A DNA stretch of 50,467 bases, taken from Flavobacteriaceae bacterium (lineage in GTDB: Bacteria > Bacteroidota > Bacteroidia > Flavobacteriales > Flavobacteriaceae). The notes under the pieces are model-generated. The model saw only the letters and a program-made list of their open reading frames with translations, searched no databases and had not been told where the DNA came from. The DNA lies in NCBI GenBank assembly GCA_029245825.1, contig JAQWON010000006.1, positions 1 to 50,467 of the forward strand, written 5' to 3'. The translations under genes and the position numbers were made by a program. Below, in pieces: positions 8,581 through 17,957 of this stretch (its first letter is position 1; the number at the start of each line of letters is the position of its first letter).

Positions 8581-9437
8581 ACTCCTAACAAAATCATCAA
8601 ACAACCTCCTAATTTTACCACATCAAGATTATCATTACCGGTTAAAACTGCATATGAAATTGTAATTAATGGTTGCAAGTAGATAAATGCTCCAACGGTA
8701 GCAGCTGGTAGATTTTTCAGAGCATAAATATTTAATAAATAGGTCATGAAAGTTGTTCCTATAATTACAAAAAGTATTCTCCAAATTATATTTGGAGTTA
8801 ATGAAATCCAGCTTATATCATTGAATTGTTTTATTGTTATTGGAAGAGATAAAACAAATCCAATAATGAACAGCCATTTTAATAAGGTAATTGGATGATA
8901 TTTATTTGTTATGGGCTTTATAACAATAATATAACCAGCATAACTTGTAGAGTTTATAAGAAAAAGAATGTTACCTAATGTTATGTTTGGTGCATTAGGC
9001 ATGCTTTTAACCCCAAAAACTATTAATAAAATAGCACCGCTAAAACCAAGTGTAATTCCAAGAATTTTAAGTGTATTTATTTTTTCTCTTAAAAAAATTG
9101 AAGAAAGAATTAAGATTAATATTGGGGAAAGTGTTATAATGATTCCACTATTAATAGGGGTAGATAGTTCTAATCCCTTGAAGAATGCATTCATATTAAT
9201 ACACATTCCTAAAATAGAAGCAAAAAACATTCTAAGGAAATCTTCTTTTGCAATTTTCTCTCTTGGTAAAAAAATACTGATAAACCATAAAAAAATTGTT
9301 GCACTAGCTAATCTTAGAAAGATAAAGCCAAATGCGCCAACGTAATCTGGCATCACTTCTTTCGCAACTGTATGATTTATTCCATAAATCAATGTTGCTC
9401 CAAAAGCAGCCAATAAGGCTAAAAATCTAGTATTCAT
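8526..9437 (-). CDS. EamA/DMT family transporter
   Basis: The protein is 303 residues from the ATG at 9437; a TTG 21 bases upstream is possible but less likely. Hydrophobicity suggests ten membrane helices in two EamA repeats. The first starts with LLAAFGATLIYGINHTVAKE and the second begins near the middle (LGNILFLINSTSYAGY). The family exports amino acids or metabolites across the inner membrane. The last 55 bases are shared antiparallel with the M20 peptidase gene, so both C-termini are encoded by the same DNA. It is not obviously part of an operon. The substrate cannot be predicted. Confidence 0.87.
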   Translation of the reverse strand: MNTRFLALLAAFGATLIYGINHTVAKEVMPDYVGAFGFIFLRLASATIFLWFISIFLPREKIAKEDFLRMFFASILGMCINMNAFFKGLELSTPINSGIIITLSPILILILSSIFLREKINTLKILGITLGFSGAILLIVFGVKSMPNAPNITLGNILFLINSTSYAGYIIVIKPITNKYHPITLLKWLFIIGFVLSLPITIKQFNDISWISLTPNIIWRILFVIIGTTFMTYLLNIYALKNLPAATVGAFIYLQPLITISYAVLTGNDNLDVVKLGGCLMILLGVYLVSKNPASIKTNRSES

Positions 9438-9505
9438 CTTAATAAAATGATCCCGCAAATAAAATGATTTTTATTTAAATAAATATCAAATGTTATAAAA
9501 TCCAA

Positions 9506-9513
9506 TACATTTG
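9506..9513 (+). promoter_or_regulatory. -7 promoter element for the Cys/Met PLP enzyme gene
   Basis: TACATTTG is a perfect match to the Bacteroidota -7 element TAnnTTTG. It lies 18 bases before the GTG start, which would leave a leader of roughly a dozen bases. No clear TTG is present at the expected -33 spacing. Confidence 0.42.
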
Positions 9514-9531
9514 TATATTCAGAGTTCATAG

Positions 9532-10683
9532 GTGAAAAAAAAATTAAGGTTTAACAGTTCTGTAATTCATGGAGGCCAAAGTCCTGATCCTGCATTTGGA
9601 GCCGTTATGCCTCCAATTTATCAAACTTCTACCTATGCTCAAAAATCTCCAGGAGATCACAAAGGTTATGAGTATAGTAGAACTCATAATCCAACAAGAA
9701 CAGCCCTAGAAAAATCTTTGGCTGAAATAGAGCAAGGGAATTTTGGATTTGCATTTTCTTCTGGTCTATCAGCAATTGATGCTGTGATGAAACTCTTTAA
9801 TCCTGGGGATGAAATTATATCTACAAATGACCTATATGGAGGATCTTATAGACTGTTTGATAAAATATTTAAAAATTTAGGATTGAAATTTCATTTTGTT
9901 GACATGAAAAATGCAGAAAATATTTTTGATTTAGTGAATGAAAAAACTAAACTTATCTGGATTGAATCCCCAACCAATCCTATGATGAATATAGTTGATA
10001 TTAAATCGGTTGTAAGCTATGCAAGAGACAGAGAAATTTTGGTTGCTGTTGATAATACTTTTTCGAGTCCCTTTCTTCAACAGCCATTAGTTTTGGGTGC
10101 TGATATAGTAATGCACTCGGCAACAAAATATCTTTCCGGTCATAGCGATGTTATTTTAGGGGCTTTGGTTGTAAATGACTCTGATCTTTCAGAAAAGCTT
10201 GCTTTTATTCAAAATGCTAGCGGTGCTGTCCCAGGTCCAATGGATAGTTATTTGACCTTGAGAGGAATCAAAACTCTGCATGTTCGTATGCAAAGGCATT
10301 GCGAAAATGCTAAAGGAATAGCTGAATTTTTATCATCTCATTCAGCAATAAAGAGAGTTTATTGGCCTGGCTTTAAAAGTCATCCAAATCATGAAATAGC
10401 AAAGTCTCAAATGAAAGATTTCGGAGCAATGATTTCTTTTATTCCTAAAGATTCAAGTTATAAAACTGCTCTGAAAATTATCAAAAAATTAAAAATTTTT
10501 ACTCTTGCTGAGTCATTAGGCGGAGTTGAAAGTTTAGTTGGGCATCCTGCATCTATGACTCATGCATCTATTCCCAAAAAAGATAGAGAAATTTCTGGAG
10601 TTATTGATTCCTTAATAAGATTTAGTGTTGGTATAGAGGATATTGAAGATTTAATAGAAGATATTGATCAGGCATTAAAATAA
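9532..10683 (+). CDS. Cys/Met metabolism PLP enzyme (cystathionine gamma-synthase/lyase type)
   Basis: The 383-residue fold-type I PLP enzyme has Tyr48/Arg50 (EYSRTHNPT) for the cofactor phosphate, Asp174 (VAVDNTF) and the Schiff-base Lys199 (SATKYLSGHSD). It belongs to the MetB/MetC/CGL trans-sulfuration family and makes or cleaves cystathionine in the cytosol. Sequence alone does not separate synthase from lyase. The GTG at 9532 is effectively forced as the start: a TAG stop sits immediately upstream in frame, and the conserved N-terminus (NSSVIHGGQ) begins only eight codons later. The gene stands 20 bases before lpxH and may be cotranscribed with it. Confidence 0.92.
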   Translation: MKKKLRFNSSVIHGGQSPDPAFGAVMPPIYQTSTYAQKSPGDHKGYEYSRTHNPTRTALEKSLAEIEQGNFGFAFSSGLSAIDAVMKLFNPGDEIISTNDLYGGSYRLFDKIFKNLGLKFHFVDMKNAENIFDLVNEKTKLIWIESPTNPMMNIVDIKSVVSYARDREILVAVDNTFSSPFLQQPLVLGADIVMHSATKYLSGHSDVILGALVVNDSDLSEKLAFIQNASGAVPGPMDSYLTLRGIKTLHVRMQRHCENAKGIAEFLSSHSAIKRVYWPGFKSHPNHEIAKSQMKDFGAMISFIPKDSSYKTALKIIKKLKIFTLAESLGGVESLVGHPASMTHASIPKKDREISGVIDSLIRFSVGIEDIEDLIEDIDQALK

Positions 10684-10703
10684 TTTTTTTTCAATATTAA
10701 AAG

Positions 10704-11471
10704 ATGAAACTTCAGAATAAAAAAAAGATATACTTTGCGTCAGATAATCATTTGGGAGCTCCATCTAATGATATTAGTAGAGTAAGAGAAAAAAAGTTTG
10801 TTAATTGGCTTGATTTCATAAAGAAAGATGCTTCTTCAATATTTCTTCTTGGTGATCTTTTTGATTTTTGGTTTGAATATAAAGCGGTTGTTCCAAAGGG
10901 ATTCACAAGAGTCTTAGGCAAATTAGCTGAAATATCTGATTCGGGGATAAAAATAAATTTTTTTGTAGGCAATCATGATCTTTGGATGAGAGATTATTTT
11001 CAAAAAGAACTTGGAATAGAAGTTCACCATAAACCTTATAGAATACAAATTAATGAAAGTAAGTTTTTTTTAGCACATGGTGATGGACTCGGTCCAGGAG
11101 ATCATGGATATAAACTAATGAAAAAAGTTTTTATTAACCCTCTTTCAAAGTGGATTTTTAGTTGGATTCATCCTGATATTGGTATGAGTTTAGGTAAATA
11201 TCTTTCACAAAAAAACAAATTAATTTCTGGAGATAAAAATGTTGAGTTTTTAGGAGAGGAAAAAGAGCCCTTAGTGGTTTTTAGTAAAGTTAAATTAAAA
11301 GAGGAACATTTTGATTACTTGATTTTTGGGCATAGACATATTCCTATTGAAATTCCCTTAAATGAAAAAGCAAACTATATTAATCTAGGAGATTGGTTTA
11401 AAAGTTATACTTATGGTGTTTTTGACGGAAAAAAATTTGAATTAAAAGTCTGGAATAATTTAAATGATTGA
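10704..11471 (+). CDS. lpxH: UDP-2,3-diacylglucosamine diphosphatase (LpxH-type)
   Basis: The 255-residue calcineurin-like phosphoesterase has the complete motif series: D14-x-H16 (SDNH), GD at 50-51 (LLGDLFDFW), GNH at 89-91, H125 (AHGDG) and GHRH at 209-212. Together these bind the di-metal centre. LpxH hydrolyses UDP-2,3-diacylglucosamine to lipid X in lipid A synthesis at the inner membrane surface. The LGDLFDFWFE and AHGDGLGPGDHGYK stretches are typical of the Bacteroidota enzyme. The stop overlaps the hflX start by 8 bases, indicating translational coupling. Confidence 0.92.
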   Translation: MKLQNKKKIYFASDNHLGAPSNDISRVREKKFVNWLDFIKKDASSIFLLGDLFDFWFEYKAVVPKGFTRVLGKLAEISDSGIKINFFVGNHDLWMRDYFQKELGIEVHHKPYRIQINESKFFLAHGDGLGPGDHGYKLMKKVFINPLSKWIFSWIHPDIGMSLGKYLSQKNKLISGDKNVEFLGEEKEPLVVFSKVKLKEEHFDYLIFGHRHIPIEIPLNEKANYINLGDWFKSYTYGVFDGKKFELKVWNNLND

Positions 11472-12639
11472 AAAAAAGGCTTTAGATGTAGAAAAGGCCG
11501 TTTTGATAGGCGTAATTACAAAAATTCAAGACGAAGATAAATTAAGGGAATATCTAGAGGAGCTCTCCTTTCTTGTATATACTGCGGGTGGAAATGTTGT
11601 AAAATCTTTTATTCAAAAGGTTTCTTTTCCCAATCCAAAAACATTTGTCGGGCCAGGCAAAATGAAACAAATCGAGAATTATGTTTTCAATAATGATGTT
11701 GCAACTGTTATTTTTGATGATGAATTAACTCCAGGGCAACAGACAAACATAGAAAAAATTTTAAAATGCAAAATACTTGATCGGACAGGCTTAATCCTTG
11801 ATATTTTTGCACAGCGTGCTAAAACAAGTTATGCAAGAAATCAAGTTCAGCTTGCACAATATCAATATCTTTTACCAAGATTGAAAGGGCTATGGACTCA
11901 CTTGGAAAGACAACGAGGTGGCATTGGGATGAGAGGACCTGGCGAAAGAGAAATTGAAACTGATAGAAGAATTGTTAGAGATAAAATTTCACTACTTAAA
12001 AAAAAATTAGCCACTATAGATAAACAAATGAATACTCAGAGAAGTAATCGAAAGGGAATTCCAAGAGCGGCCTTAGTTGGTTACACAAATGTTGGAAAAT
12101 CAACATTGATGAATGTTCTTTCAAAAAGCGATGTTTTTTCTGAGGATAAGTTATTTGCAACGCTAGATACCACAGTAAGAAAAGTTGTAATCAATAATTT
12201 TCCATTTTTACTTTCCGATACTGTTGGGTTTATTAGAAAGTTACCTACACAGCTAGTGGAATCATTTAAAAGCACATTAGATGAGATCAGAGAATCTGAT
12301 CTACTTATTCATATTGTAGATATTTCACATCCCAATTTTGAAGAACAAATGGATTCAGTTAATAAAATTTTAAAAGAAATAAATAGTATTAAAAAGCCTA
12401 TAATTATTGTTTTTAATAAAATTGATGCTTATCAACCTGAACCATGGGATGAGACTGAATTAATAGAATCTAGATCTAAAAAAAATTACTCTATATCAGA
12501 ATGGGAACAAACTTGGATGAATTCAAAAAATAAAGGAGCTATTTTTATTTCTGCAAAAATGAACAAAAATATAGAGAGGTTAAAAACTAAAATTTTTAAT
12601 AAGATTAAAAAATTTTCTAAAACTTATAAAAACCTATAA
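11464..12639 (+). CDS. hflX: GTPase HflX
   Basis: The 391-residue protein has the HflX N-terminal domain, the glycine-rich linker RGGIGMRGPGE (151-161) and a C-terminal G domain. The G motifs are G1 (GYTNVGKS, 206-213), G2 (TLDTTVRK), G3 (DTVGF, 252-256) and G4 (NKID, 318-321). HflX binds the 50S subunit and splits stalled or hibernating ribosomes during stress, using GTP. The length is normal for the family. The ATG at 11464 lies inside the end of lpxH (8-base overlap). The 3' end overlaps the convergent SDR gene by 6 bases. Confidence 0.95.
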   Translation: MIEKKALDVEKAVLIGVITKIQDEDKLREYLEELSFLVYTAGGNVVKSFIQKVSFPNPKTFVGPGKMKQIENYVFNNDVATVIFDDELTPGQQTNIEKILKCKILDRTGLILDIFAQRAKTSYARNQVQLAQYQYLLPRLKGLWTHLERQRGGIGMRGPGEREIETDRRIVRDKISLLKKKLATIDKQMNTQRSNRKGIPRAALVGYTNVGKSTLMNVLSKSDVFSEDKLFATLDTTVRKVVINNFPFLLSDTVGFIRKLPTQLVESFKSTLDEIRESDLLIHIVDISHPNFEEQMDSVNKILKEINSIKKPIIIVFNKIDAYQPEPWDETELIESRSKKNYSISEWEQTWMNSKNKGAIFISAKMNKNIERLKTKIFNKIKKFSKTYKNL

Positions 12640-13386
12640 TTTTCTGTTAAACACATAGGTATTAGCTTCAGAACTAGGAAGAATTTCAAGATCAGAAATA
12701 TTTACATGATCAGGGACATTAGCCATGTAAAAAATTGTATTTGCAACATCCTCTGCAGAAAGAACTTTTAATCCTTCATAAACTTTTTCAGCCCTAGGGG
12801 AGTCACCTTTAAACCTAACATTTGAAAATTCCGTTTTGACTTTACCAGGATTAATAATTCCAACTTTAATACCTGTTTTGTTTAGATCTATTCTTAAGCC
12901 AGTGTTGAAAGCATTTACACCAAATTTACTAGCACAATATACATTTCCTTTAGGATAAACTTCCTTTCCTGCAATTGAGCCAACATTTATTATGTGACCC
13001 TCTCCCCTTGATATCATTAGAGGTAAAACCGCTTTGGTAACATACATAAGGCCTTTTAAGTTAGTATCTATCATTAGATCCCAATCATCAAGGCTAGCTT
13101 CAGTAGAATTATCAAGGCCGTGGGCATTACCGGCATTATTAATTAAAATATCAATTTTTGAAAATTGATTAGGGATTGACTGAATTTCTTTCACAACATT
13201 TTTTCTATTTCTAACATCAAACACAAGGATGTGAGAGGGATTTGAAATTTCTTTTTGAAGATCAAGGAGTTTATTTTTCCTTCTTCCGCATAAAATTACT
13301 TTAGCGCCAGAATTTGAAAATATTTTAGCCGTTTCCCAACCAATTCCACTACTTGCGCCTGTTATTAAAACAGTTTTATTTTTCAT
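12634..13386 (-). CDS. SDR family oxidoreductase (YdfG-like)
   Basis: I take the ATG at 13386 (250 residues), which places the nucleotide-binding TGASSGIG at residues 9-16 as usual for classical short-chain dehydrogenases. The NNAG motif (83-86), Ser137, Tyr150 and Lys154 (YCASK) complete the catalytic set. The nearest recognisable type is the NADP-dependent 3-hydroxy-acid/serine dehydrogenase YdfG group. The substrate is not determined. It starts 13 bases after the aldo/keto reductase gene, so the two reductases are probably one transcript. Confidence 0.9.
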   Translation of the reverse strand: MKNKTVLITGASSGIGWETAKIFSNSGAKVILCGRRKNKLLDLQKEISNPSHILVFDVRNRKNVVKEIQSIPNQFSKIDILINNAGNAHGLDNSTEASLDDWDLMIDTNLKGLMYVTKAVLPLMISRGEGHIINVGSIAGKEVYPKGNVYCASKFGVNAFNTGLRIDLNKTGIKVGIINPGKVKTEFSNVRFKGDSPRAEKVYEGLKVLSAEDVANTIFYMANVPDHVNISDLEILPSSEANTYVFNRKL

Positions 13387-13399
13387 GACAAATTTTATT

Positions 13400-14266
13400 T
13401 TAGGGAACTTTATGTCCTTGGCTTGCAACTAATAGTGAAAACCAATCTGATTTTTCCATATTTATATTTAAAGACTCAATAGCAGCTTTAATTCGTTCTT
13501 TATTTGTTGTACCAATAACTGGGGATATTTTTAAGGGATGATTCATTATCCAAGATAATAACAACTGATCTTCTGAAGCGTCGTATTTTTCCATAAGTGG
13601 CTTAAGTACGTTCTTTATTCTCTTTGATTTCTCATCCTTTGATTTAAAATAGGTTCCAAGCGGTGACCATGCCATTGCTTTTATTTTATTTGTTAACAAA
13701 TAATCAAATAATCCATTAAAGGCAGATTTATTATTTGTTAGTGAAAACTCAATTTGGTTCAATTCAATTTCACAATTACTTTTTAACAGTTCAATTTGCG
13801 AAAATTCAAAATTTGATACTCCAAAAGCTTTTATTTTACCTTGATTTTTTAGATGATCTATTGCTGAAGCAATTTCATTTACATTCATCAATGGACTCGG
13901 TCTGTGAAGTAATATCAGATCTAGATAGCCTGCATTTAAATATTTTATAGAAGTTTCTACAGATTTGATAATATATTCTTTTGAATAATCATAATACTTT
14001 AGAGCAAGTTTTCTTTTTTCACTTGGATATTGTATTCCACATTTTGAGATAAAAAAAACATCACTTCTATTTATTCCTGAGTTTAAAAAGGCTTTACCAA
14101 AATCGCCTTCAGTTGTATATCCTCCATATATGTCTGCATGATCAAATGTATTTATTCCTAATTCGTAACACGTTTTAATTAAGTTTTCCATTTCCTTAAG
14201 ATTAAGGTTATGACCCCATGAACCCCATCCCATTGTCCCTGAAATTATATTTGAAATCTTTGGCAT
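13400..14266 (-). CDS. Aldo/keto reductase (YdhF-like)
   Basis: The protein is 288 residues from the ATG at 14266; a TTG three codons upstream is the only longer start. The AKR tetrad is complete: Asp42 and Tyr47 (FDHADIYGG), Lys75 (FISKCG) and His121 (LLHRPSP). The N-terminal SGTMGWGSWG and the C-terminal NHPLKISPVIGTTNKERI fit the YdhF branch of NADPH-dependent carbonyl reductases. It is cytosolic. It heads a two-gene operon with the SDR gene and is divergent from the moxR-bat operon across 145 bases that hold no other gene. Confidence 0.9.
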   Translation of the reverse strand: MPKISNIISGTMGWGSWGHNLNLKEMENLIKTCYELGINTFDHADIYGGYTTEGDFGKAFLNSGINRSDVFFISKCGIQYPSEKRKLALKYYDYSKEYIIKSVETSIKYLNAGYLDLILLHRPSPLMNVNEIASAIDHLKNQGKIKAFGVSNFEFSQIELLKSNCEIELNQIEFSLTNNKSAFNGLFDYLLTNKIKAMAWSPLGTYFKSKDEKSKRIKNVLKPLMEKYDASEDQLLLSWIMNHPLKISPVIGTTNKERIKAAIESLNINMEKSDWFSLLVASQGHKVP

Positions 14267-14411
14267 ACTATTCAAAATTAACTCTTAAATTAGAAATTAT
14301 TAAAAAAACTAAAGATTAATTCCGTTATTTTTTAACCAAATCTTAACAGAAGGGAATAAAAATATTTTTCAATTTTGCTTTCCTTTTTAACAAGAAGCTA
14401 ATAAAATTAAA

Positions 14412-15407
14412 ATGACAAAAAAAGCAAACATTGATTCTATAAATAAAAAAATAGAAAAAGAGAGTTCATTTATAGACTTATTGACGATGGAAATCAGCAA
14501 AGTAATTATTGGACAAAAGGGAATGATAGATAGATTACTAATTGGCCTGTTAGGGAAAGGGCATATTTTATTAGAAGGGGTTCCTGGATTAGCGAAAACA
14601 TTGGCAATAAACACTCTTAGTCAATCTGTGAAAGGTAGTTTTAGCAGAATTCAATTTACTCCTGACTTGCTTCCTGCAGACGTTGTTGGAACCATGATTT
14701 ATAATATAAAAGAGAATGATTTTTCAATTAAAAAGGGCCCTGTTTTTGCAAATTTTATTCTTGCTGATGAAATTAACAGAGCTCCAGCTAAAGTTCAATC
14801 AGCATTACTTGAAGCTATGCAAGAAAAACAAGTTACCATAGGAGATAATACTTTCAATCTTCCTTCACCATTTTTGGTTATGGCAACTCAAAATCCTGTA
14901 GAACAAGAAGGGACCTATCCATTGCCAGAGGCTCAGATAGATAGATTTATGCTAAAAGTTGTAATTGATTATCCTAAAATTGATGAGGAACAGTTAATTA
15001 TAAAATCAAATTTGACTAATTCTAAGGAAAAAGTGAAAAGTATTGTTAGTACTAAGCAAATTGCAACAGCACAAAATCTTATTAGCGAAATTTATATGGA
15101 TGAAAAAATAGAGAAGTACATTTTAGATCTTGTTTTTGCTACTAGATTCCCTGAAAACTATTCTTTGGACAGTATAAAACCACTGATAAGTTTTGGAGCT
15201 TCTCCAAGGGGCAGTATAAACCTTGCTATTGCTTCAAAGTGTTATGCTTTTCTTCAACATAGGGGATATGTTATTCCTGAGGATGTTAGATCAGTTATTT
15301 ATGATGTCTTAAGGCATCGGATAGGTCTTACATATGAAGCTGAAGCTGAAAATGTTTCTACTGAGGATCTTTTAAGTAAGATAATAAATCAAGTTGAAGT
15401 ACCATAA
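14412..15407 (+). CDS. MoxR family AAA+ ATPase
   Basis: The 331-residue ATPase has a Walker A at 56-63 (GVPGLAKT) and Walker B Asp119-Glu120 (LADEINRAP), followed by the MoxR hallmark EGTYPLPEAQ, an Arg-finger region and a lid domain. MoxR proteins act as chaperone-like remodelers for von Willebrand factor A proteins encoded beside them. It is the first gene of the plus-strand bat operon and lies 39 bases before the DUF58 gene. A near-match to a -7 element, CAATTTTG, lies upstream near 14372, but I do not call it a promoter. Confidence 0.94.
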   Translation: MTKKANIDSINKKIEKESSFIDLLTMEISKVIIGQKGMIDRLLIGLLGKGHILLEGVPGLAKTLAINTLSQSVKGSFSRIQFTPDLLPADVVGTMIYNIKENDFSIKKGPVFANFILADEINRAPAKVQSALLEAMQEKQVTIGDNTFNLPSPFLVMATQNPVEQEGTYPLPEAQIDRFMLKVVIDYPKIDEEQLIIKSNLTNSKEKVKSIVSTKQIATAQNLISEIYMDEKIEKYILDLVFATRFPENYSLDSIKPLISFGASPRGSINLAIASKCYAFLQHRGYVIPEDVRSVIYDVLRHRIGLTYEAEAENVSTEDLLSKIINQVEVP

Positions 15408-15446
15408 GGGTTAATCTAAATACTCTTTTTAATCATAGTTTAAAAT

Positions 15447-16316
15447 ATGGAAACAAAAGAGCTTTTAAAAAAAGTTCGAAAAATGGAGATAAAAACTCGA
15501 CGTCTCAGTGATAATATTTTTGGAGGCGAATATCATAGCGCTTTTAAAGGTAGAGGAATGACTTTTAGTGAGGTCAGGCAGTATCAATATGGAGATGATA
15601 TAAGAAATATTGATTGGAATGTTACTGCACGTTATAATGAACCTTTTATAAAAGTTTTTGAAGAAGAAAGAGAACTTACTTTAATGCTATTGATTGATAT
15701 TAGTGGATCAGAATTTTTTGGGACCCAAAATCAGTTCAAGAGAGAAATTTTAACTGAAATCGCTGCAACACTTTCATTTTCAGCTTTGAAAAATAATGAT
15801 AAGGTTGGTCTAATTTTATTCACAGATGAAATAGAATTATACATTCCTCCTAAAAAAGGGAGATTTCATATTCTAAGGATTATTAGGGAACTTTTAGAAT
15901 TTAAACCTAGAAGTAAAAAAACTAATATTAATAAAGCACTTGAATTTTTTTCTGGAGTACTAAAGAAAAAAGCAATAGCATTTTTGATGTCAGATTTTAT
16001 ATCCTCTGATTATGAAAAAACTCTAAAAATAGCAGCAAAGAAACATGATTTAACTGGTATTAGGGTTTTTGATAGAAGAGAAGAGCAAATACCAAATCTT
16101 GGTTTTGTTCCTATGCTTGATAGTGAATCAGGTAGAGTAAATTGGATTAATACACAAATTTCAAAAGTAAGGGAATCGTATTCTTTATATTATCAGGAAT
16201 ATACAAATCTATTTGAGGAGCTATTTAAAAAAAATGGAGCAGGGGCATTAAGCTGTCGTTTGGATGAAAGTTATGTGAAAAAACTCTTAAGTTATTTTAA
16301 ATCTAGAGGGAAGTGA
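15447..16316 (+). CDS. DUF58 domain protein
   Basis: The 289-residue protein carries the DUF58 signature at 35-62 (GRGMTFSEVRQYQYGDD, then IDWNVTAR). This is followed by a vWA-like core with a MIDAS-type Asp84-x-Ser86-x-Ser88 (DISGS). There is no leader or membrane segment, so it is cytosolic. DUF58 proteins are regular partners of MoxR ATPases, thought to be adaptors or clients. The stop codon overlaps the next gene's GTG start as GTGA, so translation of the two is probably coupled. Confidence 0.92.
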   Translation: METKELLKKVRKMEIKTRRLSDNIFGGEYHSAFKGRGMTFSEVRQYQYGDDIRNIDWNVTARYNEPFIKVFEEERELTLMLLIDISGSEFFGTQNQFKREILTEIAATLSFSALKNNDKVGLILFTDEIELYIPPKKGRFHILRIIRELLEFKPRSKKTNINKALEFFSGVLKKKAIAFLMSDFISSDYEKTLKIAAKKHDLTGIRVFDRREEQIPNLGFVPMLDSESGRVNWINTQISKVRESYSLYYQEYTNLFEELFKKNGAGALSCRLDESYVKKLLSYFKSRGK

Positions 16317-17956
16317 TAAAAAAACAAATTACGTTATTAATTGCCTTATTTTTTTCTTCAATTCACTTATATAGCCAGAATGATGAAACTATAGAGGTGT
16401 TTATAGATTCAACTAGCATAATGATTGGTGAAAAAATTGATTATTACATAAAAATTAAATCTGATACCCTTGTTGATATAAAATTTTCAGAAAAACCATT
16501 TTTCCTCCCATTTGAAATATTAGAAGAGTATCCTTTAGATACAATGGAAAGTAAATTGGATTATCTTTTCACTAAAAAATATTCACTTATTCATTTTGAC
16601 TCTGGTAATTATTGGTTGCCAAATCAAAAACTTTTTTTAAATGGTACATTAAAAATTTTGGATTCAATATTAATTAAGGTTAAAAATGTATCAGTTGACA
16701 CTTTAAAGCAACCTTTGTATGATATTAAACCAATCGAAGAGGTTAAAAAGAATTATTTTGATTTAATTAAATGGACCTTAATTATAATTTTAATAAGTGT
16801 TTTTTTAATCGGTCTAATTTATTTCTTGTTTTTTAAAAATAAAATGGAAGCTAATTCTTTGAATAGTGCCCCCCCATTTGAAAGAGCAATTAAAGAATTG
16901 AAAGAGTTAGAATCTTTTGTGTTGCAAAAAGATCAAGATTATAAAGAATATTATTCTTCTTTAACAGGAATAGTTAGAAGGTATTTAGAGGAGGATGCCA
17001 AGGTTTCTGCTCTTGAAAGCACTTCAGATCAATTACTGCTAAAGTTAGAAATATTAAAAACTCAAGGAGTTTTAGATTTAAAAACACAAACCTTAAATAA
17101 TTTAAAGAATGTTCTTAAAACAGCAGATCTTGTAAAATTTGCAAAGTCTATTCCCGAGAAAAACCTTTTATATAGAGATAGATCTTTTGCTGAGGAGTTA
17201 GTTATTGAGACAAATGAAGTCCTGCCTGAGCTATCAGAAGAGGAATTAAGAGAACAAGAAAAATATAAATTGTTACAAATAAAAAAGAGGAGAAAAAAAA
17301 ATATATATATAGGAGTTTTATCTTTTATAAGTTTAATAGTATTCTCATTTTTTTTAGCAGTTAGTATTTATGGGTTTTATCCTGTTATTGATACAATTAT
17401 AGGAAATCCTACTATCAAATTAAAAAATGCTGTATGGGTTACAAGTCAGTATGGTAATCCTCCAGTAAAATTAGTTACTCCAGATGTACTCAAGAGAATA
17501 AAAAGAAGTGATGATCAAATTCAAAGCTTTTCTTTTGGCAATTTCGATATACCCTTTTACATAGATTTAATTTTTAAAAATAAAAAATCAGAAATCAACA
17601 ATAAAGATGATCAATCATCTAATAATAAATCTCAAGTTGATGAGGGTGAAAAAGAAATTCAGGAATTAATTCAATTAATTATAGATGAATTTAATCTTAG
17701 AGGAGCTGCCAATATTTTCTCAAAAAAAGAAGAGGTTAAAACTTTTTCAGGAATTCCTGCAATAAAGTTTTTTGGCACATTAGATTACCCTCTTGACGAT
17801 CAAGGTGAAAAGGGTAGGTTTAATTATAGTTCATATGTATTTGATTTTAAATCTAAATCTATTATTCTATCTATACTTTATGCAAAAGATGATCGCTATG
17901 CTATAGAAATTGAGAACAGGATAGTTAATAACCTCGAACTGATTAAAGAACTTTAA
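16313..17956 (+). CDS. Two-helix membrane protein of the bat operon
   Basis: The 547-residue protein starts with GTG inside the DUF58 stop (GTGA). It has a leader at 1-21 (cleavable, ending LYSQ), a beta-rich periplasmic part, a membrane helix at about 152-174, a cytosolic helical part (185-320), a second helix (331-354) and a C-terminal region of about 190 residues. The 205-290 stretch (EYYSSLTGIVRRYLEED, then ADLVKFAKS) resembles the cytosolic tail of BatD, so I read the gene as a BatD-like duplicate with an added C-terminal domain. That C-terminal domain I do not recognise. The position between DUF58 and batA is normal for flavobacteria. Confidence 0.72.
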   Translation: MIKKQITLLIALFFSSIHLYSQNDETIEVFIDSTSIMIGEKIDYYIKIKSDTLVDIKFSEKPFFLPFEILEEYPLDTMESKLDYLFTKKYSLIHFDSGNYWLPNQKLFLNGTLKILDSILIKVKNVSVDTLKQPLYDIKPIEEVKKNYFDLIKWTLIIILISVFLIGLIYFLFFKNKMEANSLNSAPPFERAIKELKELESFVLQKDQDYKEYYSSLTGIVRRYLEEDAKVSALESTSDQLLLKLEILKTQGVLDLKTQTLNNLKNVLKTADLVKFAKSIPEKNLLYRDRSFAEELVIETNEVLPELSEEELREQEKYKLLQIKKRRKKNIYIGVLSFISLIVFSFFLAVSIYGFYPVIDTIIGNPTIKLKNAVWVTSQYGNPPVKLVTPDVLKRIKRSDDQIQSFSFGNFDIPFYIDLIFKNKKSEINNKDDQSSNNKSQVDEGEKEIQELIQLIIDEFNLRGAANIFSKKEEVKTFSGIPAIKFFGTLDYPLDDQGEKGRFNYSSYVFDFKSKSIILSILYAKDDRYAIEIENRIVNNLELIKEL

Positions 17957-17957
17957 A

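Noticed and set aside
8968..9345. 125-codon open frame antisense to the EamA transporter gene
   Set aside because: It is contained in a clear ten-helix transporter gene and has no recognisable domain or start context.
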